A stretch of DNA of 64,000 nucleotides from Actinomadura luteofluorescens (GCF_013409365.1 NZ_JACCBA010000001.1:7812001-7876000), one strand, 5' to 3'; counted from the stretch's first letter, positions 19,205 to 27,849 are shown. Made by a program: numbers and translations. The notes: a model not told the origin generated them from the sequence alone.

Positions 19205-19447
19205 CTAGTCCTCGCCCCCGCCGCCCGGCGGGCTCTCCTCGTCCTCGCCGGCCGGCGCCTTGCGCGGCCGGCCGGGCCCTCGCATCCGTCCCGCCGACCC
19301 CGGCATCCGCCCGGCGTCCGCGAGCGCCTTGCGCAGCAGGAACTCGATCTGCGCGTTGGTGCTGCGCAGCTCGTCCGCGGCCCACCGCGCCAGCGCGTCG
19401 TGCACGGCCGGGTCCAGCCGCAGCAGGATCTTCTTGCGTTCCGCCAC
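19205..19447 (-). CDS. Ribbon-helix-helix (Arc/CopG-like) protein
   Basis: 80 residues from GTG 19447. Residues 5-45 (KKILLRLDPAVHDALARWAADELRSTNAQIEFLLRKAL; key parts ILLRLDP and NAQIEFLLRKAL) fit an Arc/Mnt ribbon-helix-helix. The remaining Gly/Pro/Arg tail includes GPGRPRK, which is AT-hook-like, and an acidic end. RHH dimers bind short palindromes. It lies between the SPFH and GPP34 genes with 2-12 nt gaps, so autoregulation of the operon through the palindrome at 20414-20423 is plausible. Confidence 0.78.
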   Translation of the reverse strand: MAERKKILLRLDPAVHDALARWAADELRSTNAQIEFLLRKALADAGRMPGSAGRMRGPGRPRKAPAGEDEESPPGGGGED

Positions 19448-19459
19448 TGGTCCGCGCGG

Positions 19460-20407
19460 TCACTGGTAGAGCGAGCCGGTGTTGAGCACCGGCTGGGCGT
19501 CGCGGTCGGCGCACAGCACCACCAGAAGGTTGCTGACCATCGCCGCCTTGCGCTCCTCGTCCAGGTCGACCACGTTCTCCTCGTCCAGCCGGTCGAGCGC
19601 GAGCTGCACCATGCCGACCGCGCCCTCCACGATCCGCTGCCGCGCCGCCACCACCGCGCCCGCCTGCTGGCGGCGCAGCATCGCCTGCGCGATCTCCGGC
19701 GCGTACGCCAGCCCGGTGATCCGCGACTCGACGATCCGCACCCCGGCGGACGCCACCCGCAGCGCCAGCTCGTCCGACAGCTGCCCGGTGATCTCGTCGG
19801 CGTTGTCGCGCAGCGACGTCCGGTCGTGGGCGTCGTAGGGGAAACTGCCCGCGATGTGCCGGACGGCCGCCTCGGTCTGGAACGCCACGAACTCCACGAA
19901 GTCGTCCACCTCGAACACGGCCCGCGCGGTGTCGGCCACCTGCCACACGACCACGGCCGAGATCTCGATCGGGTTCCCGTCCAGGTCGTTGACCTTCGCC
20001 AGCCCGGTCTCGTGGTTGCGGATCCGCGTCGACACCTTGCGCCGCTCCGTCAGCGGGTTCACCCACCGCAGCCCGTCGTTCCGGACCGTCCCCTTGTAGC
20101 GCCCGAGGAGCTGGAGCACCCGCGCCTCGCCGGGCGCCACCGGCGTCAGCCCCGCCGAGACGGCCAGCCCCGCCACCGCCAGCAGCGACCCGGCCACCAC
20201 GCCCGCCGCGATGGCGGCCTCGCCTCCCGCCGCCACCCCGCCGACCACCGCCGCCGCCCCGGCCAGGATCAGCGCCACCGCGACCCCGAGCATCCCCCAG
20301 CCGCCGCGGTCCGCCGCCGCCCGCTCCGTGATCTTCGGCCGTGGCATGTCCACCGTCGCCGCCGCGTCCACCATGTCGTCCCCGTTCTCCCGTGCCATCA
20401 TCGGCAT
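19460..20407 (-). CDS. SPFH/Band 7 domain membrane protein
   Basis: 315 residues from ATG 20407 (ATG 20398 also possible). Two hydrophobic helices lie at about residues 36-60 and 65-85. A Band 7 domain follows: [28 protein letters not shown], shown by [14 protein letters not shown], then the conserved [25 protein letters not shown] region and helices rich in Ala/Gln ([25 protein letters not shown]). SPFH proteins oligomerise in membrane microdomains. It is the first gene of a three-gene operon. No Shine-Dalgarno is visible between the palindromic promoter region and ATG 20407. Confidence 0.9.
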   Translation of the reverse strand: MPMMARENGDDMVDAAATVDMPRPKITERAAADRGGWGMLGVAVALILAGAAAVVGGVAAGGEAAIAAGVVAGSLLAVAGLAVSAGLTPVAPGEARVLQLLGRYKGTVRNDGLRWVNPLTERRKVSTRIRNHETGLAKVNDLDGNPIEISAVVVWQVADTARAVFEVDDFVEFVAFQTEAAVRHIAGSFPYDAHDRTSLRDNADEITGQLSDELALRVASAGVRIVESRITGLAYAPEIAQAMLRRQQAGAVVAARQRIVEGAVGMVQLALDRLDEENVVDLDEERKAAMVSNLLVVLCADRDAQPVLNTGSLYQ

Positions 20408-20413
20408 AGCAAA

Positions 20414-20423
20414 GTGATATCAC
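20414..20423. promoter_or_regulatory. Palindrome at SPFH operon promoter
   Basis: GTGATATCAC is a perfect 10-bp palindrome 6 bp upstream of the SPFH start codon, in an unusually AT-rich stretch that probably contains the -10 region. A regulator bound here would block transcription. The RHH protein of the same operon is the obvious candidate, by inference. Confidence 0.5.
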
Positions 20424-20499
20424 ATAAATTCCGGACATACCACCTCGATCTCCCTGGGACGCCGCGATCCCGTCCGGGGACCGGACGGGAACGCGGTGG

Positions 20500-22038
20500 T
20501 CAGCGGGCGGAGACGAGCTCCGGCTCCTCGGTGTCGGGGATGAGCTTGGGGACGTTGCGCAGCGTCACCAGCGCGAACGCCGCGACCAGGACGGCGAGGC
20601 CGGCGCTGCAGGTGAGGGCGGCGTGCATGCCGTCCACGAAGGCGGCCCGGGCGGCGGCGGCGACCTGGTCACCGAGCGCCTGCGGCAGGTTCGCGGCCGC
20701 CTGGAGCGCGCCGCCGAGGGAGTCGCGGGCGGCGGACGCGGCCGGCGCCGGGACGCCGGCGGGCAGGTCCAGGACGTTCCGGTACACCGCGTTCAGCACA
20801 CTGCCGAGGACGGCCATGCCGAGCGCGCCGCCGAGCTCGGTGGCCGTCTCGGAGATCGCGGACGCGGCGCCGGAGCGGTCCCTGGGGACCGAGGCGAGGA
20901 CGGTGTCGGCGGTGACGGTCATCGCCAGCCCCATCCCGATGCCGGACAGCAGCATCGCCGGGATCATCGCCCAGTAGGAGGTGTGCAGGCCGAACGTCAC
21001 GAACAGGGCGAAGCCGCCGGCCGAGAGCACCATGCCCGCCGCCACGACGCGGGCGCGGCCGAGCGCGCCGATCAGCGGCGGGGCGAGCGCGGCGCCGCCG
21101 ATCATGGCGCCCGCGGCGCCGGGCAGGCCCGCCAGGCCCGACCGCAGCGGCGACCAGCCGAGCGCGAGCTGGAAGAACAGCGAGAAGATCAGCGACTGGG
21201 CGACCAGGGTGAACATCGCGAACATGTTGGTGCCGACCGACCCGGAGAACGCGGCGCGGCGGAACAGCCGGATGTCGATCAGCGGCTCGGCCACCCGTCC
21301 CTGCCGGACGAGGAACGCCGCCAGCGAGAGCGCGCCGGCCAGCGCCGAGACGTACACCGCGGGCTCGTCCACGCCGTGCGCGGCGGCCTCCTTGACCGCG
21401 TACACCAGGCCGAGGACGCCGGCCACCGACAGCGGCACGCTGATCAGGTCGAGGCGGCCCGGGACGGAGGTGCGCGACTCGGGCAGCACGAACGCGCCGG
21501 CGACGAACGCCACCGCCATCAGCGGCACGTTGATCAGGAAGACGGAGCCCCACCAGAAGTGGTCGAGCAGGGCGCCGCCGACGACGGGCCCGAGCCCGAC
21601 CGCGAGCCCCGCGACGCCGCTGAACGCGCCCACCGCCATCGTCCGCTCCTTGGGCTCGGTGAACGCGCGCCGCAGCAGCGACAGGCAGGACGGCATCAGC
21701 GTCGCCCCCGCGACCCCGAGCAGCGCGCGGGCCGCGATCAGCAGCTCGGCGCTCGGCGCGTAGGCGGTCACGGCGGACGCGGCCGCGAACACCGCCGTCC
21801 CGATCAGCAGCAGCCTCCTGTGGCCGATGCGGTCCCCGACACCGCCCATGGTGATCAGCAGGCCGGCGAGCGCGAACCCGTAGGCGTCGGCGATCCACAG
21901 GATCTGCGTGCCGGACGGGTGCAGGTCGGCCGACAGGTGCGGGACGGCCTGGTTCAGCGCGGTCAGGTCGATGTTCGGCACGAGCGCGACGAGCAGGCAG
22001 ATCGCGAAGGTGCTCCATTTGCGGGCTGAGGAGTTCAT
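20500..22038 (-). CDS. DHA2-type MFS transporter (14 helices)
   Basis: 512 residues from ATG 22038. Hydropathy suggests about 14 transmembrane segments. TM1 has LVALVPNIDLTALNQAVPHL, motif A appears as GGVGDRIGHRRLLLIG and motif C-like GPVVGGALLDHFWWGSVFLINVP follows. This matches the EmrB/QacA/SmvA-like multidrug exporter family. The gene lies 69 bp downstream of the SARP regulator on the same strand and may be under its control. The substrate is unknown; in actinomycetes such pumps often export a natural product. Confidence 0.92.
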   Translation of the reverse strand: MNSSARKWSTFAICLLVALVPNIDLTALNQAVPHLSADLHPSGTQILWIADAYGFALAGLLITMGGVGDRIGHRRLLLIGTAVFAAASAVTAYAPSAELLIAARALLGVAGATLMPSCLSLLRRAFTEPKERTMAVGAFSGVAGLAVGLGPVVGGALLDHFWWGSVFLINVPLMAVAFVAGAFVLPESRTSVPGRLDLISVPLSVAGVLGLVYAVKEAAAHGVDEPAVYVSALAGALSLAAFLVRQGRVAEPLIDIRLFRRAAFSGSVGTNMFAMFTLVAQSLIFSLFFQLALGWSPLRSGLAGLPGAAGAMIGGAALAPPLIGALGRARVVAAGMVLSAGGFALFVTFGLHTSYWAMIPAMLLSGIGMGLAMTVTADTVLASVPRDRSGAASAISETATELGGALGMAVLGSVLNAVYRNVLDLPAGVPAPAASAARDSLGGALQAAANLPQALGDQVAAAARAAFVDGMHAALTCSAGLAVLVAAFALVTLRNVPKLIPDTEEPELVSAR

Positions 22039-22106
22039 GCCCGGAAGGTTCGCGCGGCGCGCTGACCGTCCGCGCACCGTCCGCTGACGGCGCCGCCGGC
22101 GGCCGG

Positions 22107-25100
22107 TCAGGCGCCGGTGAGCAGGGCCAGCGCCCGGTCGCGGGGCAGGGCCGCGGCCCGGGCGAAGACGGCCTCGCGGGCGTCCTCGTCCAGCAGGGCC
22201 CGCACCTGGGCGAGGACGCGCTCGGTGTCGGGGTCGCCGGACACCGTCACGCCCCGCAGCGCCCGGCTCGCGCCGAGCAGCAGCGCCGCGCGCTCCCCGT
22301 CGCCCTCCCGGGCGGCCAGCCCCGCCATCGCGGTCGCCGCGTCCGCCTGGTAGCCGAAGATCGGGTGGTCGAACGACATGTCCACCGCCTCGCTCAGCAG
22401 GCCCCGGGCCCGCCCGGCGTCGCCCTCGTCCGCCGCGAGCCACCCCAGCCCGACCAGCGCCCCGCCCCGCACGGCGGCGGCGATGAACCGCTCGGAGCCG
22501 TAGCCGGTTAGTGCCGCCTCGTACATGCCGCGCGCCCCGGCGGCGTCCCCGCGCAGCCGCGCGACCGTGCCGAGCCCCAGGCAGCCCCCGGCGATCTTGT
22601 CGGGGGTGCCGGCCCGGCGCGCCAGCTCGATGCCGCGCTCGTAGTCGGCCCGCGCCGCGTCCAGGTCGCCCGCGCGGATGTGGACGAGGGCGCGCTGGTA
22701 GAGCAGGTCGGCGGTGTCCTCAAGGGCGCCGAGCTGCCCGACCAGGTCCAGCGCCTCGTCCAGCAGCGCGCGGGCCCGCTCCCGGTCGCCGCGCCAGTCG
22801 GCGACCTGCGCGAGCGGGTCGAGCGAGTTGGCCGTGCCCCAGCGGTCCCCGCACGCCCGGAAACCGCGCACCGCCTCCTCGCACGCCTTCTCCGCCTCGG
22901 CCAGGTCGCCGCCGAACTGGGCGAGGAACCCGTCGCTCATCCGCACCAGCGCGCGCGTCCACGGGTCGTCGCCCACCTGCCGCTGGAAGACCTCCAGGTC
23001 GGTGCGTTCCGGGCCCGCCGTCAGCGCCCACAGCACGATGACCGCCGGGTACCGGACGGGACCGTCGATGCCCCGCAGCAGCTCGGCGGCCCGGTCGAGC
23101 CACGCCACCGCGCGCTCGCCCGTGATCCCGCCCGACACCGCGTTCGTGACGCACAGGACGTACTCCTCGTCGAAGCCCTCCGGCGGCCCGGCGCCGACCG
23201 CGTCCAGCAGGTCCGACGCCAGCTGCGCGCCCTCGACGCGCCCCCGCAGCCACCAGTACCACGACAGCCGCGCGATGATCCGCAGCGCCAGCGCGGGGTC
23301 GGGCCGCACGCTTCGCCGCAGCGCGGCGTGCAGGTTCCCGTGGTCGGCGGCGAGCAGCTCCAGCCACTCCAGCTGCTCGGCGCCCCGCAGATGGGGCTCC
23401 GCGCGCCGCGCCAGCCCGGCGAAGTACTCCGCGTGTGCCCGTTCGAACCGTTCCAGCTCACCGGCCGCGGCGAGCCGCTCCGCGCAGAACGCCCGGACGG
23501 TGTCGAGCATCCGGTACCGGGACCCGTCGCTCTGCACCAGCGACTTGTCGGCCAGCTCCACCAGCAGCTCGTCGGCGTCGTCCAGGCCGCACACGCCCAT
23601 CGCCGCCTCCAGCGTGAGCCCCCCGGCGAACACCGTCAGCCGCCGCGCGAGGGTCTGCTCCGCCTCGTCCAGCAGGTCCCAGCTCCACTCCACGACCGCC
23701 CGGAGCGTCTGGTGGCGCGGCGGCGCCGTCCGGTTGCCACGCGACAGCAGCCGGAACCGGTCGTCCAGCCGCGTCGCGACCTCCGCCACCGGCAGCGACC
23801 TCAGCCGCGCCGCCGCCAGCTCGATCGCCAGCGGCAGCCCGTCCAGCGCCCGGCAGATCCGCAGCACCGCCCCGGCGTTGCCCCCGTCCACCGCGAACCC
23901 GGGGCGCACCGCCGCGGCCCGGTCCAGGAACAGCCGCACCGCCGGGTACCGGGGCAGCTCCCCGAGCGCCGCGTCCGGGGGCGGGACCTCCAGCGGCGGC
24001 AACGGCCGCAACGCCTCACCCGTGATCGCGAGGGCCTCCCGGCTGGTCGCCAGCACCCGCAGCTCCGGGCAGGCGCTCAGCAGCCGGTGCGTCAGCTCCG
24101 CGACGGGCGCGACCACGTGCTCGCAGTTGTCCAGGACGAGCAGCACCCGCCGCCCCTCCAGCGCCGTGACCAGCCGCTCCACCGCGTCCGGCTGCTGCTC
24201 CCCGGGCGCCGGCAGCATCCCGCCCTCGCGCAGCCCGAGCGCCCCGAGCAGCGCCTTGCCCACCTCACCGGGGACCACGGGCGCCAGGTCGACGAAGCAG
24301 ACCTCGCCGCCGTCCCGTGCCGCCGCCTCGATCGCCAGCCGCGTCTTGCCCGCCCCGCCCGGCCCGAGCAGCGTGACGAGCCGCCCGTCCGCGAGCATCC
24401 TCCCGACGCGGCGCAGCTCCTCCTCCCGGCCGATGAAGCTCGTGAGCTGCGCGGGCAGGTTCGCCCGGACGGCCGCCGGCGCGTCCCCTCGCAGGATCGC
24501 CAGATGGACGTCCGCCAGCTCGCGCGACGGGTCCGCGCCGAGCTCCTCTGCCAGGACCTTGCGCCCGTCCTCGAACACCGCGAGCGCCTCGGCCTGCCGC
24601 CCGCCGCGGTGCAGCGCACGCATGAGCAGCGCCCGCGCCCGCTCCCGCAGCGGCTGCGCGTCCACCAGGTCCCGCAGCGCCGCGACCGCGGCCCCGGGGT
24701 CCTCCGCGAGCACCGCCTCGCCGTACTCCTCGACGGCGCAGGCCCGCTCCTCCTCCAGCCGCGCCGCCTGCCCCGCCGCGAACGGCGCGCCCACACCCGC
24801 CAGCGCGGCCCCCCGCCACAGCCCGAGGGCCTCCCTGAGCAGCCCGGCCGCCTCGTGCCGCCCGGCGGCCCCGGCGTCCGCCACGAGCCGCTGGAACCGG
24901 TGGACGTCGACGTCCTCGCGCTCCACGGCGATCCGGTACCCGGCGGGCGTCCCCTCGACCAGCGCCGGGTCGCCCAGCCCCCGCCGCAGCCGCGACACCT
25001 GCGACTGCAGCGCGTTGGCCGCCCCGCTCGGCGGATCCTCCCCGTAGAGCCCGTCGATGAGCCGCTCGGCCGGGACGAGCCGCCCCGCGTCCAGGAGCAG

Positions 25101-25193
25101 CATGGCCAGCAGCGACCGCACCAGCGGCCCGCCCACCGGGACGACCGCCCCGTCCGCCCAGACCTCGACGGGTCCCAAGATGCCGAACCGCAT
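22107..25193 (-). CDS. SARP/AfsR-type regulator: OmpR-like HTH, BTAD, NB-ARC, TPR
   Basis: 1028 residues from ATG 25193, with GGGAG upstream; ATG 25211 is less likely. Order: an N-terminal winged helix (MRFGILGPVEVWADG, NALQSQVSRLRRGLG), the BTAD helical domain (~95-245), NB-ARC with P-loop LLGPGGAGKTRL near residue 275 and LLVLDNCEHV, then a long TPR-like helical region. AfsR-like proteins activate secondary-metabolite or stress genes by binding direct repeats near -35. The MFS pump just downstream is the obvious local target. The divergent partner is a small epoxide-hydrolase-like protein 50 bp away. Confidence 0.93.
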   Translation of the reverse strand: MRFGILGPVEVWADGAVVPVGGPLVRSLLAMLLLDAGRLVPAERLIDGLYGEDPPSGAANALQSQVSRLRRGLGDPALVEGTPAGYRIAVEREDVDVHRFQRLVADAGAAGRHEAAGLLREALGLWRGAALAGVGAPFAAGQAARLEEERACAVEEYGEAVLAEDPGAAVAALRDLVDAQPLRERARALLMRALHRGGRQAEALAVFEDGRKVLAEELGADPSRELADVHLAILRGDAPAAVRANLPAQLTSFIGREEELRRVGRMLADGRLVTLLGPGGAGKTRLAIEAAARDGGEVCFVDLAPVVPGEVGKALLGALGLREGGMLPAPGEQQPDAVERLVTALEGRRVLLVLDNCEHVVAPVAELTHRLLSACPELRVLATSREALAITGEALRPLPPLEVPPPDAALGELPRYPAVRLFLDRAAAVRPGFAVDGGNAGAVLRICRALDGLPLAIELAAARLRSLPVAEVATRLDDRFRLLSRGNRTAPPRHQTLRAVVEWSWDLLDEAEQTLARRLTVFAGGLTLEAAMGVCGLDDADELLVELADKSLVQSDGSRYRMLDTVRAFCAERLAAAGELERFERAHAEYFAGLARRAEPHLRGAEQLEWLELLAADHGNLHAALRRSVRPDPALALRIIARLSWYWWLRGRVEGAQLASDLLDAVGAGPPEGFDEEYVLCVTNAVSGGITGERAVAWLDRAAELLRGIDGPVRYPAVIVLWALTAGPERTDLEVFQRQVGDDPWTRALVRMSDGFLAQFGGDLAEAEKACEEAVRGFRACGDRWGTANSLDPLAQVADWRGDRERARALLDEALDLVGQLGALEDTADLLYQRALVHIRAGDLDAARADYERGIELARRAGTPDKIAGGCLGLGTVARLRGDAAGARGMYEAALTGYGSERFIAAAVRGGALVGLGWLAADEGDAGRARGLLSEAVDMSFDHPIFGYQADAATAMAGLAAREGDGERAALLLGASRALRGVTVSGDPDTERVLAQVRALLDEDAREAVFARAAALPRDRALALLTGA

Positions 25194-25243
25194 GGCCCGA
25201 TTCTCCCGCACTACGGTGGTTCCACCGACCTCTGGAGGACGCC

Positions 25244-25651
25244 ATGACCGAGATCCAGATCGTCACCGACTTCCTCGCCGCCCTCGAGGACCTGGACGTC
25301 GACCGGGCCCTCGCCCACGCCGCCCCCGCCATGGTCTACCAGAACGTCCCGCTTCCTCCCGCGCGCGGCCTGCGCGCCGTGGAGAAGACCCTGCGCACCA
25401 TGACCCGCTACGGCACCGGCTTCGAGGCCCGCGTCCACAACATCGCCGCCACCGGCCCGGTCGTCCTCACCGAACGCACCGACGTCCTGGAGCGGGGCTC
25501 CTGGCGCGCCGAGTTCTGGGTCTGCGGCACCTTCGAGGTCCACGACGGCAAGATCACCCTCTGGCGCGACTACTTCGACTGGACCACCTTCCTGACCGCC
25601 TCCGCCAAGGGCCTGCTGACCGCGGCGCTGTCCACCGCCCGAAAGAAGTGA
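25244..25651 (+). CDS. Limonene-1,2-epoxide hydrolase (LEH)-family protein
   Basis: 135 residues from ATG 25244, with TGGAGGA upstream. It has the small cone-shaped LEH/SnoaL fold. The full catalytic set of characterised LEH enzymes can be placed: Tyr32 and Asn34 in YQN, Arg78 and Asp80 in ERTD, and Asp109 in WRDYFD. It therefore probably hydrolyses an epoxide by direct water attack; the substrate is open. It diverges from the SARP gene. The last codons overlap the stem of a strong hairpin terminator, and the 3' end was copied in the neighbouring tandem duplication. Confidence 0.88.
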   Translation: MTEIQIVTDFLAALEDLDVDRALAHAAPAMVYQNVPLPPARGLRAVEKTLRTMTRYGTGFEARVHNIAATGPVVLTERTDVLERGSWRAEFWVCGTFEVHDGKITLWRDYFDWTTFLTASAKGLLTAALSTARKK

Positions 25652-25678
25652 TCCCCGGGGCGGCGTGCCCCGGGGATC
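25650..25678. terminator. Bidirectional hairpin terminator, copy 1
   Basis: GATCCCCGGGG and CCCCGGGGATC form a perfect 11-bp stem with a 7-nt loop (CGGCGTG). It lies between the convergent LEH gene and the membrane-anchored protein gene and includes part of the LEH stop codon. An identical hairpin is at 26459-26487. Confidence 0.85.
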
Positions 25679-25699
25679 GGCCTCAGACCGGCCGGCTCG

Positions 25700-26248
25700 T
25701 CACCGGTCGGTCGTGCTGGGCGTGGCGCTCGGGACACCCGTGCAGGACGGGAAGTCCTTGAACACCATGCGCGTCAGGTTGGGCCGGCAGCTCTGGAACA
25801 CGGCCGTGGACACGTCCACCTTCCAGAGCATCGAGATCGCCTGCCCCGTGACGTCGAGGTTCCGGAGGGCGTCCTTGTCCTTCGACATGGCCTCCAGGTC
25901 GCCCTGGTACTCGTCCATCGACGCGAGGACGAGGAACGGACCCTGGGGCCCGTCCTCGAACGCGCCGACGACCTGGCCGGGGCGGAGCGAGACGTCGGAG
26001 GGGGTGGCCTCCGGCTGGCTGGTGGACGGCTCCGGGTCCGCGGTCTCGCTCGGGTCCGCGACGGGTGTCGTGGTCTCGGCGGTGGCGGTCGCCGAGGCCG
26101 GCGGCCGTCCGTTGTCCGAATCTTCCGAGGAGCTCTGGCGGAAGGATCCCAAGGCCATGGCGGCCACGAGGAACACCGCCACGAAGGCGACGACGGCGCC
26201 GCGACCCTTGAGGATCCTGCGCACGGAGGCGAGGTTGAATGGGCTCAT
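25700..26248 (-). CDS. Membrane-anchored secreted protein, duplicated paralog 1
   Basis: 182 residues from ATG 26248. One transmembrane segment lies at about residues 17-36 (VVAFVAVFLVAAMALG), followed by a Ser/Thr/Pro/Glu-rich spacer and a C-terminal domain starting at LRPGQVVGAFEDGPQGPFLVL. There is no lipobox cysteine, unlike the paralog at 26511. Two cysteines remain near the C-terminus (FQSCRPN, FPSC). No Shine-Dalgarno is visible. TGTCA-AC-TGACA lies about 10 nt upstream of the start in both copies. The function is unknown; I do not recognise the domain. Confidence 0.75.
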   Translation of the reverse strand: MSPFNLASVRRILKGRGAVVAFVAVFLVAAMALGSFRQSSSEDSDNGRPPASATATAETTTPVADPSETADPEPSTSQPEATPSDVSLRPGQVVGAFEDGPQGPFLVLASMDEYQGDLEAMSKDKDALRNLDVTGQAISMLWKVDVSTAVFQSCRPNLTRMVFKDFPSCTGVPSATPSTTDR

Positions 26249-26384
26249 TGTTTGTATGTCAGTTGACAGGTCCGACGCGACGCCGGACACGCGTATGCCA
26301 CTGACCCTTTCGCGAAGGACCGTCCGGGCTCCGGCGGCGTTGACCACAGCTGACCGGACGCGGGGAGGAACCGCCTGGTCCGGG

Positions 26385-26415
26385 CTCGCCGGAGTGTGCG
26401 GCGGAGGGCTCGTCG
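26385..26415. repeat. Junction fragment copied from the 27363 gene
   Basis: A 31-bp segment beginning CTCGCCGGAGTGTGCGGCGG matches 27411-27441, inside the small membrane-protein gene, with one mismatch. It sits at the seam between the two duplication units and shows that the duplicated block originally extended into, or recombined with, that gene. Confidence 0.8.
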
Positions 26416-26458
26416 TCCGCAACATCGCGGCCGGTGCTGTCCACCGCGCGAAAGAAGT

Positions 26459-26487
26459 GATCCCCGGGGCGGCGTGCCCCGGGGATC
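26459..26487. terminator. Hairpin terminator, copy 2
   Basis: Identical in stem and loop to 25650-25678. It now terminates only the minus-strand lipoprotein gene, since the LEH reading frame on its other side is just a remnant. Confidence 0.8.
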
Positions 26488-26510
26488 GGTGACTCAGACC
26501 GGCCGGCTCG

Positions 26511-27080
26511 TCACCGGTCGGTCGAACTCGGCGCGGTGTCCCCACTGGACGGGTACACCGCGTACAGCTCGTAGGAGGCGAACTCGTCCATGGAGACGTT
26601 CACCCTCCAGGCCGACGCGATCGGGATCGCCGTGACGTCCAGGTCCTCCCCCTCGGCCCGCTGCTTCGCGGAGTACTCGAGCGAGCCCCTCTGCTGCCAG
26701 GCCGCCTCCAGGGCGCTCTGGGACGCGTCCATCGGCGCGAGGATGAAGTACGGGCCCTGGGGGCCGTCCTTGAACTTGGCGACGATCTTGCCCGGACGAG
26801 TCGAGGCGTCGAACGACTCGGAGGCCGAGGTCTCCGGCGTGCTGGCGGACGGCTCGGCGGACGGCTCCGTGGACGGCTCCGCGGTCGCGGTCGTGCTCGC
26901 GACGGGGGTCGCGGGCTGGATGGGGGCGGTCGCCGACGGCGGCCGCTCGTTGCTCGGGGTCTCCGAGGCGGAGTGGACGGAGCACCCGGCGGCCACGACG
27001 GCCGCGAGGCCCGCCGCCGTCAGTGCGGCGCCCTTGAGGATCTTGCGTACGGGGATCCGGACACCAAGAAATACGTTCAT
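26511..27080 (-). CDS. Lipoprotein, duplicated paralog 2
   Basis: 189 residues from ATG 27080. The signal peptide ends in VAAGCS, a lipobox, so the mature protein should be lipid-anchored outside the membrane. A Ser/Thr/Pro/Glu-rich linker is followed by a domain starting RPGKIVAKFKDGPQGPYFILAPMD, clearly paralogous to residues ~87-110 of the protein at 25700. It has lost the two C-terminal cysteines of that paralog. No Shine-Dalgarno precedes the ATG. The function is unknown. Lipobox versus plain membrane anchor is the main difference between the copies. Confidence 0.78.
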   Translation of the reverse strand: MNVFLGVRIPVRKILKGAALTAAGLAAVVAAGCSVHSASETPSNERPPSATAPIQPATPVASTTATAEPSTEPSAEPSASTPETSASESFDASTRPGKIVAKFKDGPQGPYFILAPMDASQSALEAAWQQRGSLEYSAKQRAEGEDLDVTAIPIASAWRVNVSMDEFASYELYAVYPSSGDTAPSSTDR

Positions 27081-27281
27081 GGTTTGTGTGTCAGTTGACA
27101 GGTCCGACGCGACGCCGGACACGCGTATGTCACTGACCCTTTCGCGAAGGACCGTCCGGGCTCCGGCCGTGTTGACCACCGCTGACCGGGCACGGGGGAG
27201 AACCGCCTGGTCCGGGCGCACGCCCCGCCGGTCTCCGGCCGGCTTGCCGAGCGCGCCGGGCCCGGCACGGTAGAGCCCAGC

Positions 27282-27340
27282 GCCCGTGGTGAAGCACGGG
27301 GTCTCCAACAACCGACCGGCGCTCGTGAAGCACGAGCGCC
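27282..27340 (+). promoter_or_regulatory. Two related hairpins in the leader of the 27363 gene
   Basis: The leader has two stem-loops sharing GTGAAGCACG. The first is CCCGTG-GTGAAG-CACGGG near 27282-27300. The second, at 27318-27340, is GGCGCTCGTG-AAG-CACGAGCGCC, a perfect 10-bp stem with a 3-nt loop that ends 22 nt before ATG 27363. The surrounding 30-nt segments are imperfect direct repeats. Possible leader control; no known riboswitch is recognised. Confidence 0.45.
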
Positions 27341-27362
27341 CCAACGCAAACCGGGAACCAAC

Positions 27363-27815
27363 ATGAAGAGAACCGTCCTGAACGGGCTGCTCGCGATAGC
27401 GGTCGGCGCACTCGCCGGCGTGTGCGGCGGAGGGCTCGTCGAGCACCTGCTCCACACCTCCTACATCGCCGAGATCGCCCACGCCTTCGGCGGCGCCCCG
27501 GCGGGGTCCGCCTGCTCCGGCTTCCTGGCCGACGTGGTCGGCCCCGGCCTCACCGACCGCTTCGTCGCCGGCGCCGTCGGCGGCTTCGCCGGCTTCATCG
27601 GCGCCGTCGTCCGCAGCGCCTACCGTGCCGCCTACGGCGCGGCCGTGCCGAGGGACGACTGCGGGCGCCTCGTCGCCGGCGGTCTCGTCCTCGCCGCCGT
27701 CTTCGGCGTCGCGGGCCTCGTCTCGGTCGGAGGCTTCGGCCTCCTCGCCGCCATCACCGTCATCGGCGGCTTCGCCGCCGGCGCCGTCGTCGGCGACGCG
27801 ATCGCCGACGTCTGA
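27363..27815 (+). CDS. Small Gly/Ala-rich membrane protein
   Basis: 150 residues from ATG 27363 with GGGAA upstream. It is very rich in Gly, Ala and Val, with hydrophobic segments at about residues 6-25, 68-85, 102-120 and 125-145 and small-residue patterns (GGFAGFIGAVV, GGFGLLAAITVIGGFAAGAVVG) suggesting packed helices. I do not recognise a family. It has a hairpin-rich leader and its own terminator. A 31-bp part of the gene is duplicated at 26385-26415. Confidence 0.72.
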   Translation: MKRTVLNGLLAIAVGALAGVCGGGLVEHLLHTSYIAEIAHAFGGAPAGSACSGFLADVVGPGLTDRFVAGAVGGFAGFIGAVVRSAYRAAYGAAVPRDDCGRLVAGGLVLAAVFGVAGLVSVGGFGLLAAITVIGGFAAGAVVGDAIADV

Positions 27816-27824
27816 CCCACCCGC

Positions 27825-27849
27825 GGGGGCCTGGCGACGCCAGGCCCCC
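27825..27849 (+). terminator. Hairpin terminator
   Basis: GGGGGCCTGGC and GCCAGGCCCCC form an 11-bp perfect stem with loop GAC, nine bases after the stop of the membrane-protein gene. Confidence 0.88.

Larger units (their letters stand above)
25627..26385. repeat. Tandem duplication, unit 1
   Basis: This unit runs from the last codons of the LEH gene, through the terminator and a minus-strand gene, to its upstream region. It corresponds to 26437-27217. The ends are nearly identical in DNA (LEH 3' end, hairpin, and the upstream stretch beginning GTCAGTTGACAGGTCCGACG), while the coding middle has diverged. The offset is about 810 bp at the left end and about 831 bp at the right. Confidence 0.85.
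26437..27217. repeat. Tandem duplication, unit 2
   Basis: Second copy of the unit at 25627-26385. It begins with CTGTCCACCGCGCGAAAGAAG, the copied 3' end of the LEH gene with no gene body before it, then the same hairpin, the second paralog and the shared upstream region up to about 27217. Confidence 0.85.

Noticed and set aside
19210..20438. N-terminal extension of the GPP34 frame to 620 codons
   Set aside because: The extension is in another frame of the SPFH and RHH genes and reads as Gly/Arg repeats. The GPP34 gene itself begins at ATG 19202.
22680..25247. Plus-strand open frames of 700-855 codons
   Set aside because: Antisense to the SARP regulator; low-complexity Arg/Pro/Ala products without motifs.
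26249..26545. N-terminal extension of the membrane-anchored protein
   Set aside because: It reads through the promoter, seam and terminator copied in the duplication.
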